This document shows positions 6,085 through 15,378 of a stretch of DNA of 64,000 nucleotides, piece after piece (positions within the stretch are counted from its first letter, which is position 1; each line of letters opens with the position of its first letter). The position numbers were made by a program, and so were the translations under genes. Origin of the DNA: Steroidobacter denitrificans (GTDB lineage: Bacteria > Pseudomonadota > Gammaproteobacteria > Steroidobacterales > Steroidobacteraceae); assembly GCF_001579945.1 (NCBI RefSeq), contig NZ_CP011971.1, positions 1,824,001 through 1,888,000 of the forward strand, written 5' to 3'. Below the pieces are notes generated by a model. It saw nothing but the letters and a program-made list of their open reading frames with translations. It had not been told where the DNA came from and ran no database searches.

Positions 6085-8066
6085 GCGACCGCCGCAACGA
6101 CGACTTCCGCGTGCGCCCCAGCGCCCCGAAGAACCGGGGCAAGGGCCAGGGGCAGAGCTTTGTTTCCAAGGTGCTCAAGCAGGCGGGCAAGGCCAGCAGC
6201 GGCAAGTCCACGGTGCGCCGTCCGGCATCGGCGCGTGGCACCGGCCAACGCCCCGGCTCGCGCCTGGGGCGCGGCCACACGGCGGCGCGCTTCGCGGGCG
6301 CGAAGCTGACGCCCCTGTCGCGGCGCGTGACCATCAAGACGCTGCTGGTGAACCATCAGCGGGCCAGCCCGCAATCGCTCGCCAAGCACCTGCGCTACAT
6401 CGAGCGCGACGGCGAGCCGGGTCAAGCCTACGGGCCTCAGACCGACGCCGCCGACCTCGACGCCTTCAAGGAACGCTGCGCCGACGATCGGCACCATTTC
6501 CGCTTCATCCTCTCGCCCGAAGATGGCGCGGAGCTGGAAGACCTGCGCACCTATACGCGGCACCTCATGGGGCGCATGGAGGCCGACCTTGGGACGGGCC
6601 TCGATTGGGTGGCCGTGAACCACTGGAACACCGACAACCCGCACACGCACATCGTCGTGCGCGGGCGCGACGACACGGGCAAAGACCTCATCATCGCGGG
6701 CGACTACATCGCCGACGGCTTCCGCCACCGGGCCGCCGAACTGACGACCGAATGGCTGGGGCCGCGCACCGAGCTGGAGATCCAGCAGACCTTGAGGCGC
6801 GAGGTGGAACAGGAGCGATGGACGAGCCTGGATCGCACCCTCAAACGTGAGATAGGCGAGGCTGGCAGCGATGGCCTGGTGCATGTCGAACGGCTCAACG
6901 AACCCCGCTTGCAACGCCAGCGCCTGCTGCTGATCGGCCGCCTGCAACGCTTGCAGCGGCTGGGCCTGGCCGACGAGACGCAGCCCGGCACCTGGGCCGT
7001 CCATGCCGATGCCGAGAAGACCCTGCGCGCCCTGGGCGAGCGCGGCGACATCATCCGCACCATGCAGCGGGCCATGCGCGGCGAGCCGCGCGAGCTGGCG
7101 GTGTTCGAGCCTGGCGACGACGGCCGAACCATTCTCGGCCGCGTGGCCGCAAAGGGGTTGGCCGACGAGCTGCGCGACCGAGGCTATCTGGTCATCGACG
7201 GCGTGGACGGCAAGGCGCACTACGTCGCGCTCAACGCCCGCGACGAGCTGGCGAATTATCCGACCGGAGCCGTGGTGGAAGTGAAGGGATCGGCCGACGT
7301 GCGCGCGGCTGACAGGAACATCGCTGCGCTGGCGAGCGATGGCCTGTACCGCACCGACCATCACCTGGCCGTGGCACAGGGCCAGGCCGCCCCCGCCCCC
7401 GGCCGCGACCCGCAGGAGGTCGTTGCCGCCCACGTCCGCCGGTTGGAGGCCCTGCGCCGAGCGGGCATCGTGGAGCGCGTGGCCGATGGGCTATGGAAGG
7501 TGCCGCGCGACCTGCCCGAGCAGGGCCGCCGCTACGACGCGCAGCGCCTGGGCGGCGTGGCCGTGGAGCTGAAATCGCACCTGCCCATCGAGCGGCAGGC
7601 GCGCATGATCGGTGCCACCTGGCTCGACCAGCAGTTGATCGGTGGCGGCTCGGGCCTGGGCGACCTGGGCTTTGGCAGCGAAGCCAGGCAGGCCATACAG
7701 CAGCGCGCCGACTTCCTGGCCGAACAGGGGCTGGCCGAGCGGCGCGGGCAGCGTGTGATCCTGGCGCGCAACCTGCTGGGCACGCTGCGCAACCGGGAAC
7801 TGGCGCAGGCAGCGAAGGACATTGCCGCTGAAACCGGCCTGGAGCATCGGCCCGTGGCGGACGGGCAGCGTGTGTCCGGTATCTATCGGCGAAGCGTCAT
7901 GCTCGCCAGCGGGCGCTACGCGATGCTGGACGACGGCATGGGATTCGCGCTGGTGCCGTGGAAACCCGTAATCGAGCAGCGGCTGGGACAGCAGCTCGCC
8001 GCGACCCTACACAGGGGATCGATCTCCTGGGAACTCGGAATTCGTCGAGGCATGTCGGTTGGGTAG
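6081..8066 (+). CDS. Relaxase, VirD2/TraI-like (MOBP, DUF3363 C-terminal domain)
   Basis: A 661-residue relaxase. The catalytic half includes the RYIERDG block (about 105-111) and the metal-binding motif NHWNTDNPHTHIVVRGRD with His181, His188 and His190. The C-terminal half matches the DUF3363 extension of Tn4371-type relaxases. The protein ends in SWELGIRRGMSVG, close to the usual family end, so it is full length. It nicks at oriT and pilots the single strand to TraG. The ATG at 6081 follows GGGAG. Cargo 1 begins right after its stop. Confidence 0.9.
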   Translation: MSDRRNDDFRVRPSAPKNRGKGQGQSFVSKVLKQAGKASSGKSTVRRPASARGTGQRPGSRLGRGHTAARFAGAKLTPLSRRVTIKTLLVNHQRASPQSLAKHLRYIERDGEPGQAYGPQTDAADLDAFKERCADDRHHFRFILSPEDGAELEDLRTYTRHLMGRMEADLGTGLDWVAVNHWNTDNPHTHIVVRGRDDTGKDLIIAGDYIADGFRHRAAELTTEWLGPRTELEIQQTLRREVEQERWTSLDRTLKREIGEAGSDGLVHVERLNEPRLQRQRLLLIGRLQRLQRLGLADETQPGTWAVHADAEKTLRALGERGDIIRTMQRAMRGEPRELAVFEPGDDGRTILGRVAAKGLADELRDRGYLVIDGVDGKAHYVALNARDELANYPTGAVVEVKGSADVRAADRNIAALASDGLYRTDHHLAVAQGQAAPAPGRDPQEVVAAHVRRLEALRRAGIVERVADGLWKVPRDLPEQGRRYDAQRLGGVAVELKSHLPIERQARMIGATWLDQQLIGGGSGLGDLGFGSEARQAIQQRADFLAEQGLAERRGQRVILARNLLGTLRNRELAQAAKDIAAETGLEHRPVADGQRVSGIYRRSVMLASGRYAMLDDGMGFALVPWKPVIEQRLGQQLAATLHRGSISWELGIRRGMSVG

Positions 8067-8115
8067 AGGCTGGTCTTCGCCAGCAGGCGTAGCTATTCAT
8101 CCCGCCCAACACTTG

Positions 8116-8577
8116 TCAGCGGCTTCCGTAGAATTTTTCCACGAACGAGTGTCGGAAACTCTGGTGGCAGGCTAGGCAGCTTTGCTGGGTTTTGGAGAAA
8201 GCTTCGATGACTGCGTGGCCGTCATTCCGCTGTGCAGCCTGGCCCATGGCGGTCGCGGCGTCATGCACCTGTCCGTCAAGGCCACGAAACTTGCCGGCAT
8301 CCGAGCCGAGCCACGTAAGGATGCGCACCTTTTCCGACATGGGCGGTTCGGCATGCTTGGCGATCCTTGGTGCCAACTCGGCAACCATCGCCCAGTCTTC
8401 CTTGGAAATCGCACCAGTGACGGCTTGCATATCTTGGCCCAGTTTTTCCATCACAGTGCGAAGAGCCATTGGCTTTGCGATCTCTACGGACTGCGCACCA
8501 ATTCCCGTGGCGGTGGTTGCCAAGGCTACGGAAAAGGCGATCGTGAAAAACGGACGAGGGTTCAAGAGGTAGCTCAT
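8116..8577 (-). CDS. Cytochrome c-prime / c556-like periplasmic haem protein
   Basis: A 153-residue secreted protein with a signal peptide (about 1-28, cut near IGA-QS) and one C-terminal haem site, CLACH at about 134-138. A single haem motif close to the C-terminus of a helical protein is the pattern of class II cytochromes c. Members carry electrons or bind NO in the periplasm. The ATG at 8577 is chosen for GGAGGA five bases upstream; an ATG at 8589 is weaker. It is the last gene of the cargo 1 run, 63 bp after the LpxR-like gene. Confidence 0.85.
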   Translation of the reverse strand: MSYLLNPRPFFTIAFSVALATTATGIGAQSVEIAKPMALRTVMEKLGQDMQAVTGAISKEDWAMVAELAPRIAKHAEPPMSEKVRILTWLGSDAGKFRGLDGQVHDAATAMGQAAQRNDGHAVIEAFSKTQQSCLACHQSFRHSFVEKFYGSR

Positions 8578-8640
8578 GAGTTCCTCCATTGAGGTGATTG
8601 ATAAAGGGTTCTGCCGACGAGCGCATGGTTGTGGGCACCC

Positions 8641-9837
8641 TCAAAACTCCAGGCTCAGCGCAATCGATCCGAATGCGTGGTGGCCTGTCTGCTGATCGAA
8701 CTCGCGGGTTCTCCAGACGCGCATCACGGCAAGCCGCAGGCCACGCCCGGCAACAAGCCATTGGCTGCTGATGCCGATGGCCGCTTGCGCGACCCAGGGC
8801 CGCCGGCTGACGTGGTGGCTGTGCCGAAACATGTTTCCGTCGAGCGAAAAATCCCATGCGACGGCTTTGGCCTCCAGATTCAGGAAGACATGCGCCCCAG
8901 GTTTCGGCGCCTGAACCGATTGCGGCGTTGTTGTGCGCAAAGCGGCCACGCCTGAGGGCGGACGATTCTCCGCGCCAGGGCGAATCGGATAGCTGCCGAA
9001 ATCGTTCGGTATGTTCCAGCCCGCGCGAAACTCCACACCGGTACTGGCGGCGGTTTCGATGTTTCCGACACGCAGGGCATAGCTGCCGATCACGTCGCCG
9101 CCCCACCCGGGACGGACGGCGCCTTCCGTATATGGCTTGTACTTGCGTTCCATGGCCATCTGAAACGCCGGCTCGTTGCGCAACTGGTTGTCCCAGCCGC
9201 GAAAGCGCTCGATGTCGCGTACCCGGTGCACAAGGTTCTGGGACCGCTCAGCCAGCGACCAGGGGCCGATCACGCCCAGGGTCAGCTCACGCACGTCAAG
9301 CATTTCGTAATTCGCGGCTTGTGGGTGGACACGGCGATTCCACGCCAGACCCAGGTAGAGCAAACCGGCATACGGCCGGTCGCCTGGTATCAGATCGCTA
9401 CGCGCTTTGTCCTCGGGGGTGTACATGGACTGACCAAAGCGAACGACGACGTTTTGCGATGCCGACTGGGCGCCGGAGTCGCGCCAGAACTCGGGATCGA
9501 CCCAGCCGATGAAACGGGCATACCAACCAATCGGCTGGGGCAGACATTCCGGGCGGAGTGCGCCTTGCAGATCGCGTGAAACCACGGTGAGCGCCACACC
9601 GTTGGTGTAATTGCGATCGGTGCCGGTGAACAAGTCGTTCTCCAGCCGCAGGGTGCCACCCCGCCAGCGCAGGGACTGTTCCGGCAAGCAGGAGGAGGAA
9701 TCGACAGGAAGCGAGAAGTCGGAACCAAGAGCAGAAATCGGGCTGAACAATGCACCCGCAATCAACAAGGTGGCGCACTGTATCGGCTGCACCTTGGTGC
9801 CGCGCAGGCTCCAGTGATGCCGGTCGATGCACATCAT
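8641..9837 (-). CDS. LpxR-like lipid A 3'-O-deacylase family outer-membrane protein
   Basis: A 398-residue protein with an N-terminal signal (hydrophobic around residues 20-36) and a C-terminal beta barrel ending in aromatic SLEF. Family blocks are visible: LRLENDLFTGTDRNYTNG, with the Asn-Asp pair expected at the active site, and LIPGDRPYAGLLYLG. LpxR enzymes remove the 3' acyloxyacyl group from lipid A in the outer membrane. It starts at ATGATG overlapping the LOG gene stop. Its presence with an exporter suggests envelope remodelling as part of the cargo. Substrate is inferred from the family. Confidence 0.8.
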   Translation of the reverse strand: MMCIDRHHWSLRGTKVQPIQCATLLIAGALFSPISALGSDFSLPVDSSSCLPEQSLRWRGGTLRLENDLFTGTDRNYTNGVALTVVSRDLQGALRPECLPQPIGWYARFIGWVDPEFWRDSGAQSASQNVVVRFGQSMYTPEDKARSDLIPGDRPYAGLLYLGLAWNRRVHPQAANYEMLDVRELTLGVIGPWSLAERSQNLVHRVRDIERFRGWDNQLRNEPAFQMAMERKYKPYTEGAVRPGWGGDVIGSYALRVGNIETAASTGVEFRAGWNIPNDFGSYPIRPGAENRPPSGVAALRTTTPQSVQAPKPGAHVFLNLEAKAVAWDFSLDGNMFRHSHHVSRRPWVAQAAIGISSQWLVAGRGLRLAVMRVWRTREFDQQTGHHAFGSIALSLEF

Positions 9838-10703
9838 GTTGACGCATCACCTGCCGCCCTGTTGACATAAAAGCGTTCGAGGGCACTGACGATTTCCTCG
9901 GCTTCATCCACGCAGGTGAACAAGTCGAGATCGGATGGGGAGACATAGCCTTCGTCGAGCAGAAGATCGAAATCAACCACGCGATGCCAGAACGCACGAC
10001 CGACCAGAACCACCGGAATCCGTTGCATCTTTCCGGTCTGGATCAGCGTCAGCACCTCGAACAGCTCATCAAGCGTTCCATAGCCGCCGGGGAAGGCCAC
10101 CAGCCCCTTGGCGCGCATCAGGAAGTACATCTTGCGCAGCGCGAAATAGTGGAAGCGGAACGCCAGTTCCGGACACATGTAGGGGTTGGGTGCCTGCTCG
10201 TGCGGCAGCGTGATGTTCAGTCCGATCGAGCGCGCGCCGACTTCGAAGGCCCCGCGATTGGCGGCCTCCATGATGCCGGGGCCACCCCCGGTGACGACGA
10301 CGAAATCACGGCGGCTCTGCTGCTGAAAGCGGCTCGAAATCAGGCTCGCGAAGCGCTGCGCTTGCTCATAGTGACGTGCCTGTTCGACCCGGCGGCGGGC
10401 TCGGGCAAGCTCTTGCTTCAGCCCGGCTTTCTCTGGAGTGGCGAGCATCGCCTGTTCAAGCGCGCCAAGGCGGGCAGCTGCCGTTTCGGCATCGCTCACG
10501 CGTGCGCTGCCGAAGACCACTACCGTCGAGCGAATGCCTTGCTCGTGCAGGATACACTCGGGCTTGAGCAGTTCGAGTTGTAGTCGCAGCGGCCGCAGTT
10601 CGTCCTGGCCAAGCAGCTCGATGTCCTCGTAAGCGAGGCGGTACGTTGGCGACTCGCGGATGGCGCGCAGGCGTTCATCGAGATGTTCAGTGGGCTTCAT
10701 CAT
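9834..10703 (-). CDS. LOG-family protein (nucleotide 5'-monophosphate phosphoribohydrolase-like)
   Basis: A 289-residue protein with the LOG signatures VTGGGPGIMEAANRG (about 137-151) and FPGGYGTLDELFE (about 204-216). These bind and hydrolyse nucleoside monophosphates; the plant relatives activate cytokinins. An extra N-terminal region (1-60) and a charged helix around 90-115 make it longer than minimal LOG enzymes, as in the larger Rossmann-fold TIGR00730 group. The ATGATG start overlaps the stop of the metallo-hydrolase, and its stop overlaps the LpxR-like start, so the three are translationally coupled. Confidence 0.88.
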   Translation of the reverse strand: MMKPTEHLDERLRAIRESPTYRLAYEDIELLGQDELRPLRLQLELLKPECILHEQGIRSTVVVFGSARVSDAETAAARLGALEQAMLATPEKAGLKQELARARRRVEQARHYEQAQRFASLISSRFQQQSRRDFVVVTGGGPGIMEAANRGAFEVGARSIGLNITLPHEQAPNPYMCPELAFRFHYFALRKMYFLMRAKGLVAFPGGYGTLDELFEVLTLIQTGKMQRIPVVLVGRAFWHRVVDFDLLLDEGYVSPSDLDLFTCVDEAEEIVSALERFYVNRAAGDAST

Positions 10704-12109
10704 TCGTGCGCCAGAAAGTCCGGCCAGCGCAGCGAATGACCATGGCCGGGCACCGTGACCTGCCAGCCGAGCTGCTGTTGCAAGAGTTCGGCGAACGCCA
10801 GCGCGGCGGACTCTTCCCCATGCACCACGAAGGTTTGGGCCGGGGGTTGAGCAAAACCCCGAGCCCAATCCAGCAGCGCCTTCTGGTCGGCGTGTGCCGA
10901 GAGGCCGTCCACGCTGTGTATCGCCGCGCGTACCGGGATGTCCTCGCCGAAGATGCGTACACGTTCGGCGCCCTCGATCAGGCGCCGGCCAAGCGTCCCC
11001 TGCGCCTGGAAACCGGGAAACAGGATGCTGCATTCACGGCGTGGCAAGTTGTGGCGCAGGTGGTGTCGGATACGTCCCGCATCACACATGCCGCTGGCAG
11101 AAATGATGATGGCCCCGGAACGAATCCGGTTCAGCGCCATGGACTCCTCGGCACTTTCCGTGAAGCGCAGATATGGGAGATTCTCGCCACGCGCGCGCCA
11201 CCCGGCCAGACGCTTTGCCTGTTCATCGAACAGATCAAGATGCTCACGCGTGATGCGCGTGGCTTCCGTGGCCATCGGTGAATCCACGAACACAGTTGGT
11301 TGGCGCAGCCGCCCCTCGCAGGTGAGACGATGCAGGTGGTAGAGCACCTCCTGGGTTCGGCCGACCGCAAAGGCCGGCACGATGACGTTGCCGCCGCGCT
11401 CGAACAGGGTTTTCTCGACGATATCGATCATGTCCGCTTCGGTTGCCGAAAAATCCTTGTGCTGCCGATTTCCGTAGGTGGATTCGATGACGAGGATGTC
11501 TGCATCCTCGATCAGCGTCGGGTCGCGCAGGATGGGGCGCCCCGGCTGGCCAAGGTCGCCGCTGAACACGAGCTTCGTGGGGTAACCGTACTCGGTGACC
11601 CAGACCTCCACGATGGCTGATCCGAGGATGTGTCCGGCATCACGAAAGCGGGCACGCACCCCGACGCGGGGTGCGAACTCCCGGTCGTATTCGATGCCTC
11701 GTGCTCGCTGCAGGCATTCACGTGCATCCTGCAGGGTATACAGGGGTGGCAGCACGGTCTGCTTTTTGAGGCGCCTGGCAACCCGCTTCGCATCGCTTTC
11801 CTGGATGTGAGCACTGTCGGGCAGCATCACCCCGAGCAGATCGACCGTGGCTGGCGTGGCGTAGATGGGCCCCTTGAATCCTGCGCGCGTGAGTTTGGGC
11901 AATAGCCCACTGTGGTCGATATGGGCATGGGTCAGAAGTACGAAATCGATGGACGCCGGATCGAACGGGAACGGCTCGTGATTGCGTGCCGCCGCCGTTC
12001 GTCCGCCCTGAACCATGCCGCAATCCACCAGGAAGCGTACGTTGAGCGCTTCCACCAGGAAACACGACCCGGTGACTTCACGCGCTGCACCCAGAAAACT
12101 CAGCTTCAT
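10700..12109 (-). CDS. Beta-CASP metallo-beta-lactamase fold hydrolase (RNase-like)
   Basis: A 469-residue protein with the metallo-beta-lactamase motif THAHIDHSG (about 60-68), then FRDAGHILGSA, FSGDLG and the beta-CASP region with VDSPMA, SGMCDAGRI and a final HSVDGLSAHADQ. This order is that of the YSH1/CPSF-like RNA-specificity group. Such enzymes are often RNases, but the substrate of this bacterial clade is not settled. The ATG at 12109 is chosen because the protein then begins with the conserved MKLSFLGAAREVTGS. It lies 7 bp after the DUF2892 gene. Confidence 0.9.
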   Translation of the reverse strand: MKLSFLGAAREVTGSCFLVEALNVRFLVDCGMVQGGRTAAARNHEPFPFDPASIDFVLLTHAHIDHSGLLPKLTRAGFKGPIYATPATVDLLGVMLPDSAHIQESDAKRVARRLKKQTVLPPLYTLQDARECLQRARGIEYDREFAPRVGVRARFRDAGHILGSAIVEVWVTEYGYPTKLVFSGDLGQPGRPILRDPTLIEDADILVIESTYGNRQHKDFSATEADMIDIVEKTLFERGGNVIVPAFAVGRTQEVLYHLHRLTCEGRLRQPTVFVDSPMATEATRITREHLDLFDEQAKRLAGWRARGENLPYLRFTESAEESMALNRIRSGAIIISASGMCDAGRIRHHLRHNLPRRECSILFPGFQAQGTLGRRLIEGAERVRIFGEDIPVRAAIHSVDGLSAHADQKALLDWARGFAQPPAQTFVVHGEESAALAFAELLQQQLGWQVTVPGHGHSLRWPDFLAHE

Positions 12110-12116
12110 GGGACGT

Positions 12117-12326
12117 TCAATCCGGCTTTTTGTTTTGCACCGGGCAGGTGCTTTGGCCAAGCAGGCGATAGCCTGGGCAGCGACCAGACAAACCTGTGAT
12201 GAGAGGCATGAATCCAATGAGTCCCAGCCAACGCCAGGATGAATCCAGCCACAGCGGGAGGCTGAGCAGAATCAGTCCGACGACGATGCGGACAATGCGA
12301 TCGAGACTTCCGACGTTGATTTGCAT
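12117..12326 (-). CDS. DUF2892 (YgaP transmembrane-like) small membrane protein
   Basis: A 69-residue protein beginning with NVGSLDRIVRIVVGLILL, the hallmark of DUF2892, with two membrane helices and the GRCPGYRLLGQSTCPV end where two cysteines sit. Related segments form the membrane tail of rhodanese YgaP. GGAGA precedes the ATG. It lies between the outer-membrane channel and the metallo-hydrolase genes. The family is certain by pattern; function is unknown. Confidence 0.85.
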   Translation of the reverse strand: MQINVGSLDRIVRIVVGLILLSLPLWLDSSWRWLGLIGFMPLITGLSGRCPGYRLLGQSTCPVQNKKPD

Positions 12327-12346
12327 GACGATCTCCTTGTGTTGAG

Positions 12347-13876
12347 TCAGCGGCTTGAGAACGCGACAGGGACGGCAGCGCCCCGCAGCGGATGCGTTGC
12401 GGTCGATGCAGTCGTGGATACGTCCCAGCCACCGCCAAGGGCCTTGTACAGCGCCACCAATTGCACAGCGGCGTTGGTATGTGCCCGCGCGGCTGCGATT
12501 TCGGCCTCGTGCAGGCTGCGCTGGGCAACCAGCAGTTCAACCAGTGCAATGTCGCCCGCCGCGTAGCGCGTCTTGGCGTGGCCGTGGCTTGTGCGCGCGG
12601 CATCCAGTGCCATGCCACGGCGTTCCAGTGTGTCCAGCCCACCGTGGTAGTCGCCCAGCGCACGCTCGGCATCGCCCAGCGCGGCCAGCACCGCCTGCTC
12701 ATAGGCCAGCGCGGCCTGTTGCTCGGCCGCCTCGCGTGCCCGAATCTCGGCGCGCACACGGCCACCGTCGAACAGACGCCAGGAGATCAGCGGCAGGATG
12801 GAAAAACGTGAGCTGGATGCATCGAACCAATCGCCCGTACTGAGCGCCTGGAACCCGCCGCCGATACCGATGGAGAGTTTGGGAAACAACTCGGCCGTGG
12901 CCACGCCGATGTCCGCGGAACTCGCCGCCAGGCGACGTTCCGCAGCCAGCACATCAGGGCGGCGGCGCAGCATATCTGCGCGCTCGCCCACCGGCAGCGC
13001 CCGCAGCGTGCTCGTCGTCAAAGGACCATCAAGCAATGCCAGCTCTCGCTCCGGCGGTGCGCCCAGCAACACGCCCAGGCTGAGCACTGCGGCGCGCTGG
13101 CGCGTCTGGATATCCGGGATGAGCGCGTTGACCGCGGCCCATTGTGCGTAGGCTGCCTCCACGTCGGCGGCCGATGCATCGCCCAGCGCATGTCGCAGGC
13201 GCACCAGCTCCAGGGTCTGCTGCAATGTGGATAGCGTGGCTTCTTGCGCGTGCAGCTCGTCTCTCGCGCCGACGGCGGTGAACCAGGTGCGCGCGACCTC
13301 GGCCACGATGCGCATGCGCACGCCCTGTGCCTCGGCTTCGGTCGCTTGCAGGCGAGCGCTCGCACCTTCCAGGGCCCGTCGCCTGGCACCGAACAGATCG
13401 ACTTCCCAGGCCGCATCGAAGCCTGTGTCGTAGATGGTCTGCGTGGCATCCAGGCCAGGGATTTTTCCGACGGGCAAGGGGCCGTTCTTGCTTTGGCCGC
13501 GCCGGTTGACGCTGGCGCCTACGCTCACTCCCGGCAAGGCCTCGCCGGCCACGCGGTCGCGCAGGGCACGCGCCTCGTCGATGCGCGCTGCGGCCTGGCG
13601 CAGATCCAGGTTCTGTGCCAACGCGGTGGCCATCAGACGATCGAGGACTGGATCGTCCAGTGCAGACCACCAGTGGCTCAGGTCGGCGACCTCGCCTGCG
13701 CTTGCCAGCGGCAGTGTCCAGCCGCTGTCGGCATCGACCGGTGCCGGTCCCCGATAGTCGGGGCCGACCGTGGCGCAGGCCGTGAGCAGACTCGCTGCGG
13801 ACACCAATGCCAGCGGGCGCAGCCACGATGGCGGCAGGATAAATCCGCTGGTCCGAGGGCGATGGAAGTGTCGCAT
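12347..13876 (-). CDS. NodT-family outer-membrane efflux lipoprotein (TolC-like)
   Basis: A 509-residue outer-membrane factor. The lipobox SLLTACATVGPDY gives an acylated Cys near residue 34. Two repeated helical halves follow, with LRQAAARIDEARALRD in the first and ERRLAASSADIGVATAELFPKLSI in the second, as in OprM/NodT channels. It would complete the HlyD-ABC exporter encoded upstream into a tripartite pump across both membranes. It lies 38 bp after the flavocytochrome gene and 20 bp before DUF2892. Confidence 0.9.
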   Translation of the reverse strand: MRHFHRPRTSGFILPPSWLRPLALVSAASLLTACATVGPDYRGPAPVDADSGWTLPLASAGEVADLSHWWSALDDPVLDRLMATALAQNLDLRQAAARIDEARALRDRVAGEALPGVSVGASVNRRGQSKNGPLPVGKIPGLDATQTIYDTGFDAAWEVDLFGARRRALEGASARLQATEAEAQGVRMRIVAEVARTWFTAVGARDELHAQEATLSTLQQTLELVRLRHALGDASAADVEAAYAQWAAVNALIPDIQTRQRAAVLSLGVLLGAPPERELALLDGPLTTSTLRALPVGERADMLRRRPDVLAAERRLAASSADIGVATAELFPKLSIGIGGGFQALSTGDWFDASSSRFSILPLISWRLFDGGRVRAEIRAREAAEQQAALAYEQAVLAALGDAERALGDYHGGLDTLERRGMALDAARTSHGHAKTRYAAGDIALVELLVAQRSLHEAEIAAARAHTNAAVQLVALYKALGGGWDVSTTASTATHPLRGAAVPVAFSSR

Positions 13877-13914
13877 GACAAGACTCCTTGAAGCAGGCGA
13901 AGGGATGCGCTCGC

Positions 13915-15378
13915 TCAGCGCATCTGGAACAGCTCGTGGTGAAAGCGCCGCCGCACCGGGAAACCGTGCGCGGCGAAATCGCGCCGCAATGCATCGGCAA
14001 ACCCGACGGGACCGCAGAACCAGATGCTCGCCTCGCGCCAGTCGGGCACCTCGTCGCGGATGCGCTGGCCGGTTAGACGCCCGTGCTGCGCGTCGATGAA
14101 GACATGCAGACGCACGTCGGCGGCGCTGGCGTCGGCGGCCAGGCGTGCCAGGGCGTCGTGATCTACGTCGGCGGTGCTGTGAAACAGGTCGATGCGCTGG
14201 CCCGGCGGCAGGCTTGGGTGTTCGCCCTCGGCCTGCTGCCTCATGTAGTCAAGGCGGCTGATGAAGGGGGTGATGCCGATGCCGGCCCCTACCCAGATCT
14301 GGCGCGCACCGCCGCCGTCGAAGGTGAAGCAGCCGTAAGGGCCTTCGACCTTCAGGGCCTGCCCAACATGCAGCCGCTCGCGCAGGCGGCGCGTGTGGTC
14401 GCCCAGACCCTTGATAACGGCCGTCAATTGCGGGCGCTCGGGGTTCCAGGCCGAGGCGATGGTGTAGGGGTGGGCGCCTTCGCTGCGGTCGGACGTGGCA
14501 AAGGCAAACTGGCCCGGCTTGTGTCCCGGCCAGTCCGGGATGTCGGCCGTGATTTCAAGCGCATCCACGCCTTCGTAGTAGCGCAGCGCGGCGATCTTCG
14601 CCATGATCTTCTGACCTGCGCCGACGCGGCGCAGCAGCACGATGACCGCCGCTGCCGTGCCTGCGGCAAGCAGGGCCGCCGTCAGCCAGCCGACGGGCTC
14701 GCTCCAATAGGCAAACTCCATCAGCACCACGCTGTGGAACACCAGCACCAGATAGACGATGGCCAGCAGACGGTGACTCTTGTAGAACCAGTGGTAAGGA
14801 AAGAAGCGGATCAGCGCCAACGCAATCAAGGCGACAGCGGCGTAAAACGCCCATTCGCCCATGCCTTCCGCCAGGTGGCGCTGCGTGCGCAACCACGCCT
14901 CCAGGGTCATGTCGAGCCCCGCCTGTCCTTGTCCGCCTTCTGTGCTCTTGCGCGCAGGCCGCTCCAGCAGTCCCCAGCCCACGGCCCATTTCGGTGCGTT
15001 GACCCACAACCAATGCAGGATGGAAAAGATCAGCGCATTGATGCCCAGCCATTTGTGCAGGCGGTACATCTTGTCCAGTCCGCCCAACCACCGCTCGGGC
15101 CAGCGCGGGCGCAGGGCCAACAGCATGGCCACGCTCATGCTGCCCATGGCGATCAGCCCGGTGTACTGGCGCATGGTGGCGCGCCACGCGAACACCGTGG
15201 TCGCTTCATAAAAATGGGGCTCGGCCGCCACCCACAACAAGGTCAGGACGATGAAGCCGGCCCAGAAAGTGCGCTGGATGTTTTGCGTGGGCGAACCCGG
15301 AAAGGTTTGGAATGGATGGCACGGAGCAAAGGCGCCGCTGCGCCGTGATGGCAGCGCCTGGAGCCTGATTGGCTTCAT
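13915..15378 (-). CDS. Ferric-reductase-like flavocytochrome (membrane b-haem, FAD/NAD domains)
   Basis: A 487-residue protein. The membrane half (about 35-265) has paired histidines typical of b-haem ligands: RLHKWLG, ILHWLW, KSHRLLA and VFHSVV. The soluble half has HPYTIAS for FAD, GPYGCFTF, AGIGITPF and WFCGPVGF for the pyridine nucleotide. Such proteins pass electrons from cytosolic NAD(P)H across the membrane. It sits between permease and outer-membrane channel genes, an unusual place. The start at 15378 overlaps the permease stop (ATGA). It resembles the protein at 37669; both end in a HHE(L/V)F-R/VHHEVFALR-like tail. Confidence 0.85.
   Translation of the reverse strand: MKPIRLQALPSRRSGAFAPCHPFQTFPGSPTQNIQRTFWAGFIVLTLLWVAAEPHFYEATTVFAWRATMRQYTGLIAMGSMSVAMLLALRPRWPERWLGGLDKMYRLHKWLGINALIFSILHWLWVNAPKWAVGWGLLERPARKSTEGGQGQAGLDMTLEAWLRTQRHLAEGMGEWAFYAAVALIALALIRFFPYHWFYKSHRLLAIVYLVLVFHSVVLMEFAYWSEPVGWLTAALLAAGTAAAVIVLLRRVGAGQKIMAKIAALRYYEGVDALEITADIPDWPGHKPGQFAFATSDRSEGAHPYTIASAWNPERPQLTAVIKGLGDHTRRLRERLHVGQALKVEGPYGCFTFDGGGARQIWVGAGIGITPFISRLDYMRQQAEGEHPSLPPGQRIDLFHSTADVDHDALARLAADASAADVRLHVFIDAQHGRLTGQRIRDEVPDWREASIWFCGPVGFADALRRDFAAHGFPVRRRFHHELFQMR

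Noticed and set aside
5844-7433. A 529-codon minus-strand frame opposite the relaxase
   Set aside because: High-GC antisense shadow; the plus-strand frame shows the relaxase motifs and family-typical end.
14083-15348. A 421-codon plus-strand frame opposite the flavocytochrome
   Set aside because: Antisense shadow; the minus strand has haem histidines and FAD/NAD motifs in order.
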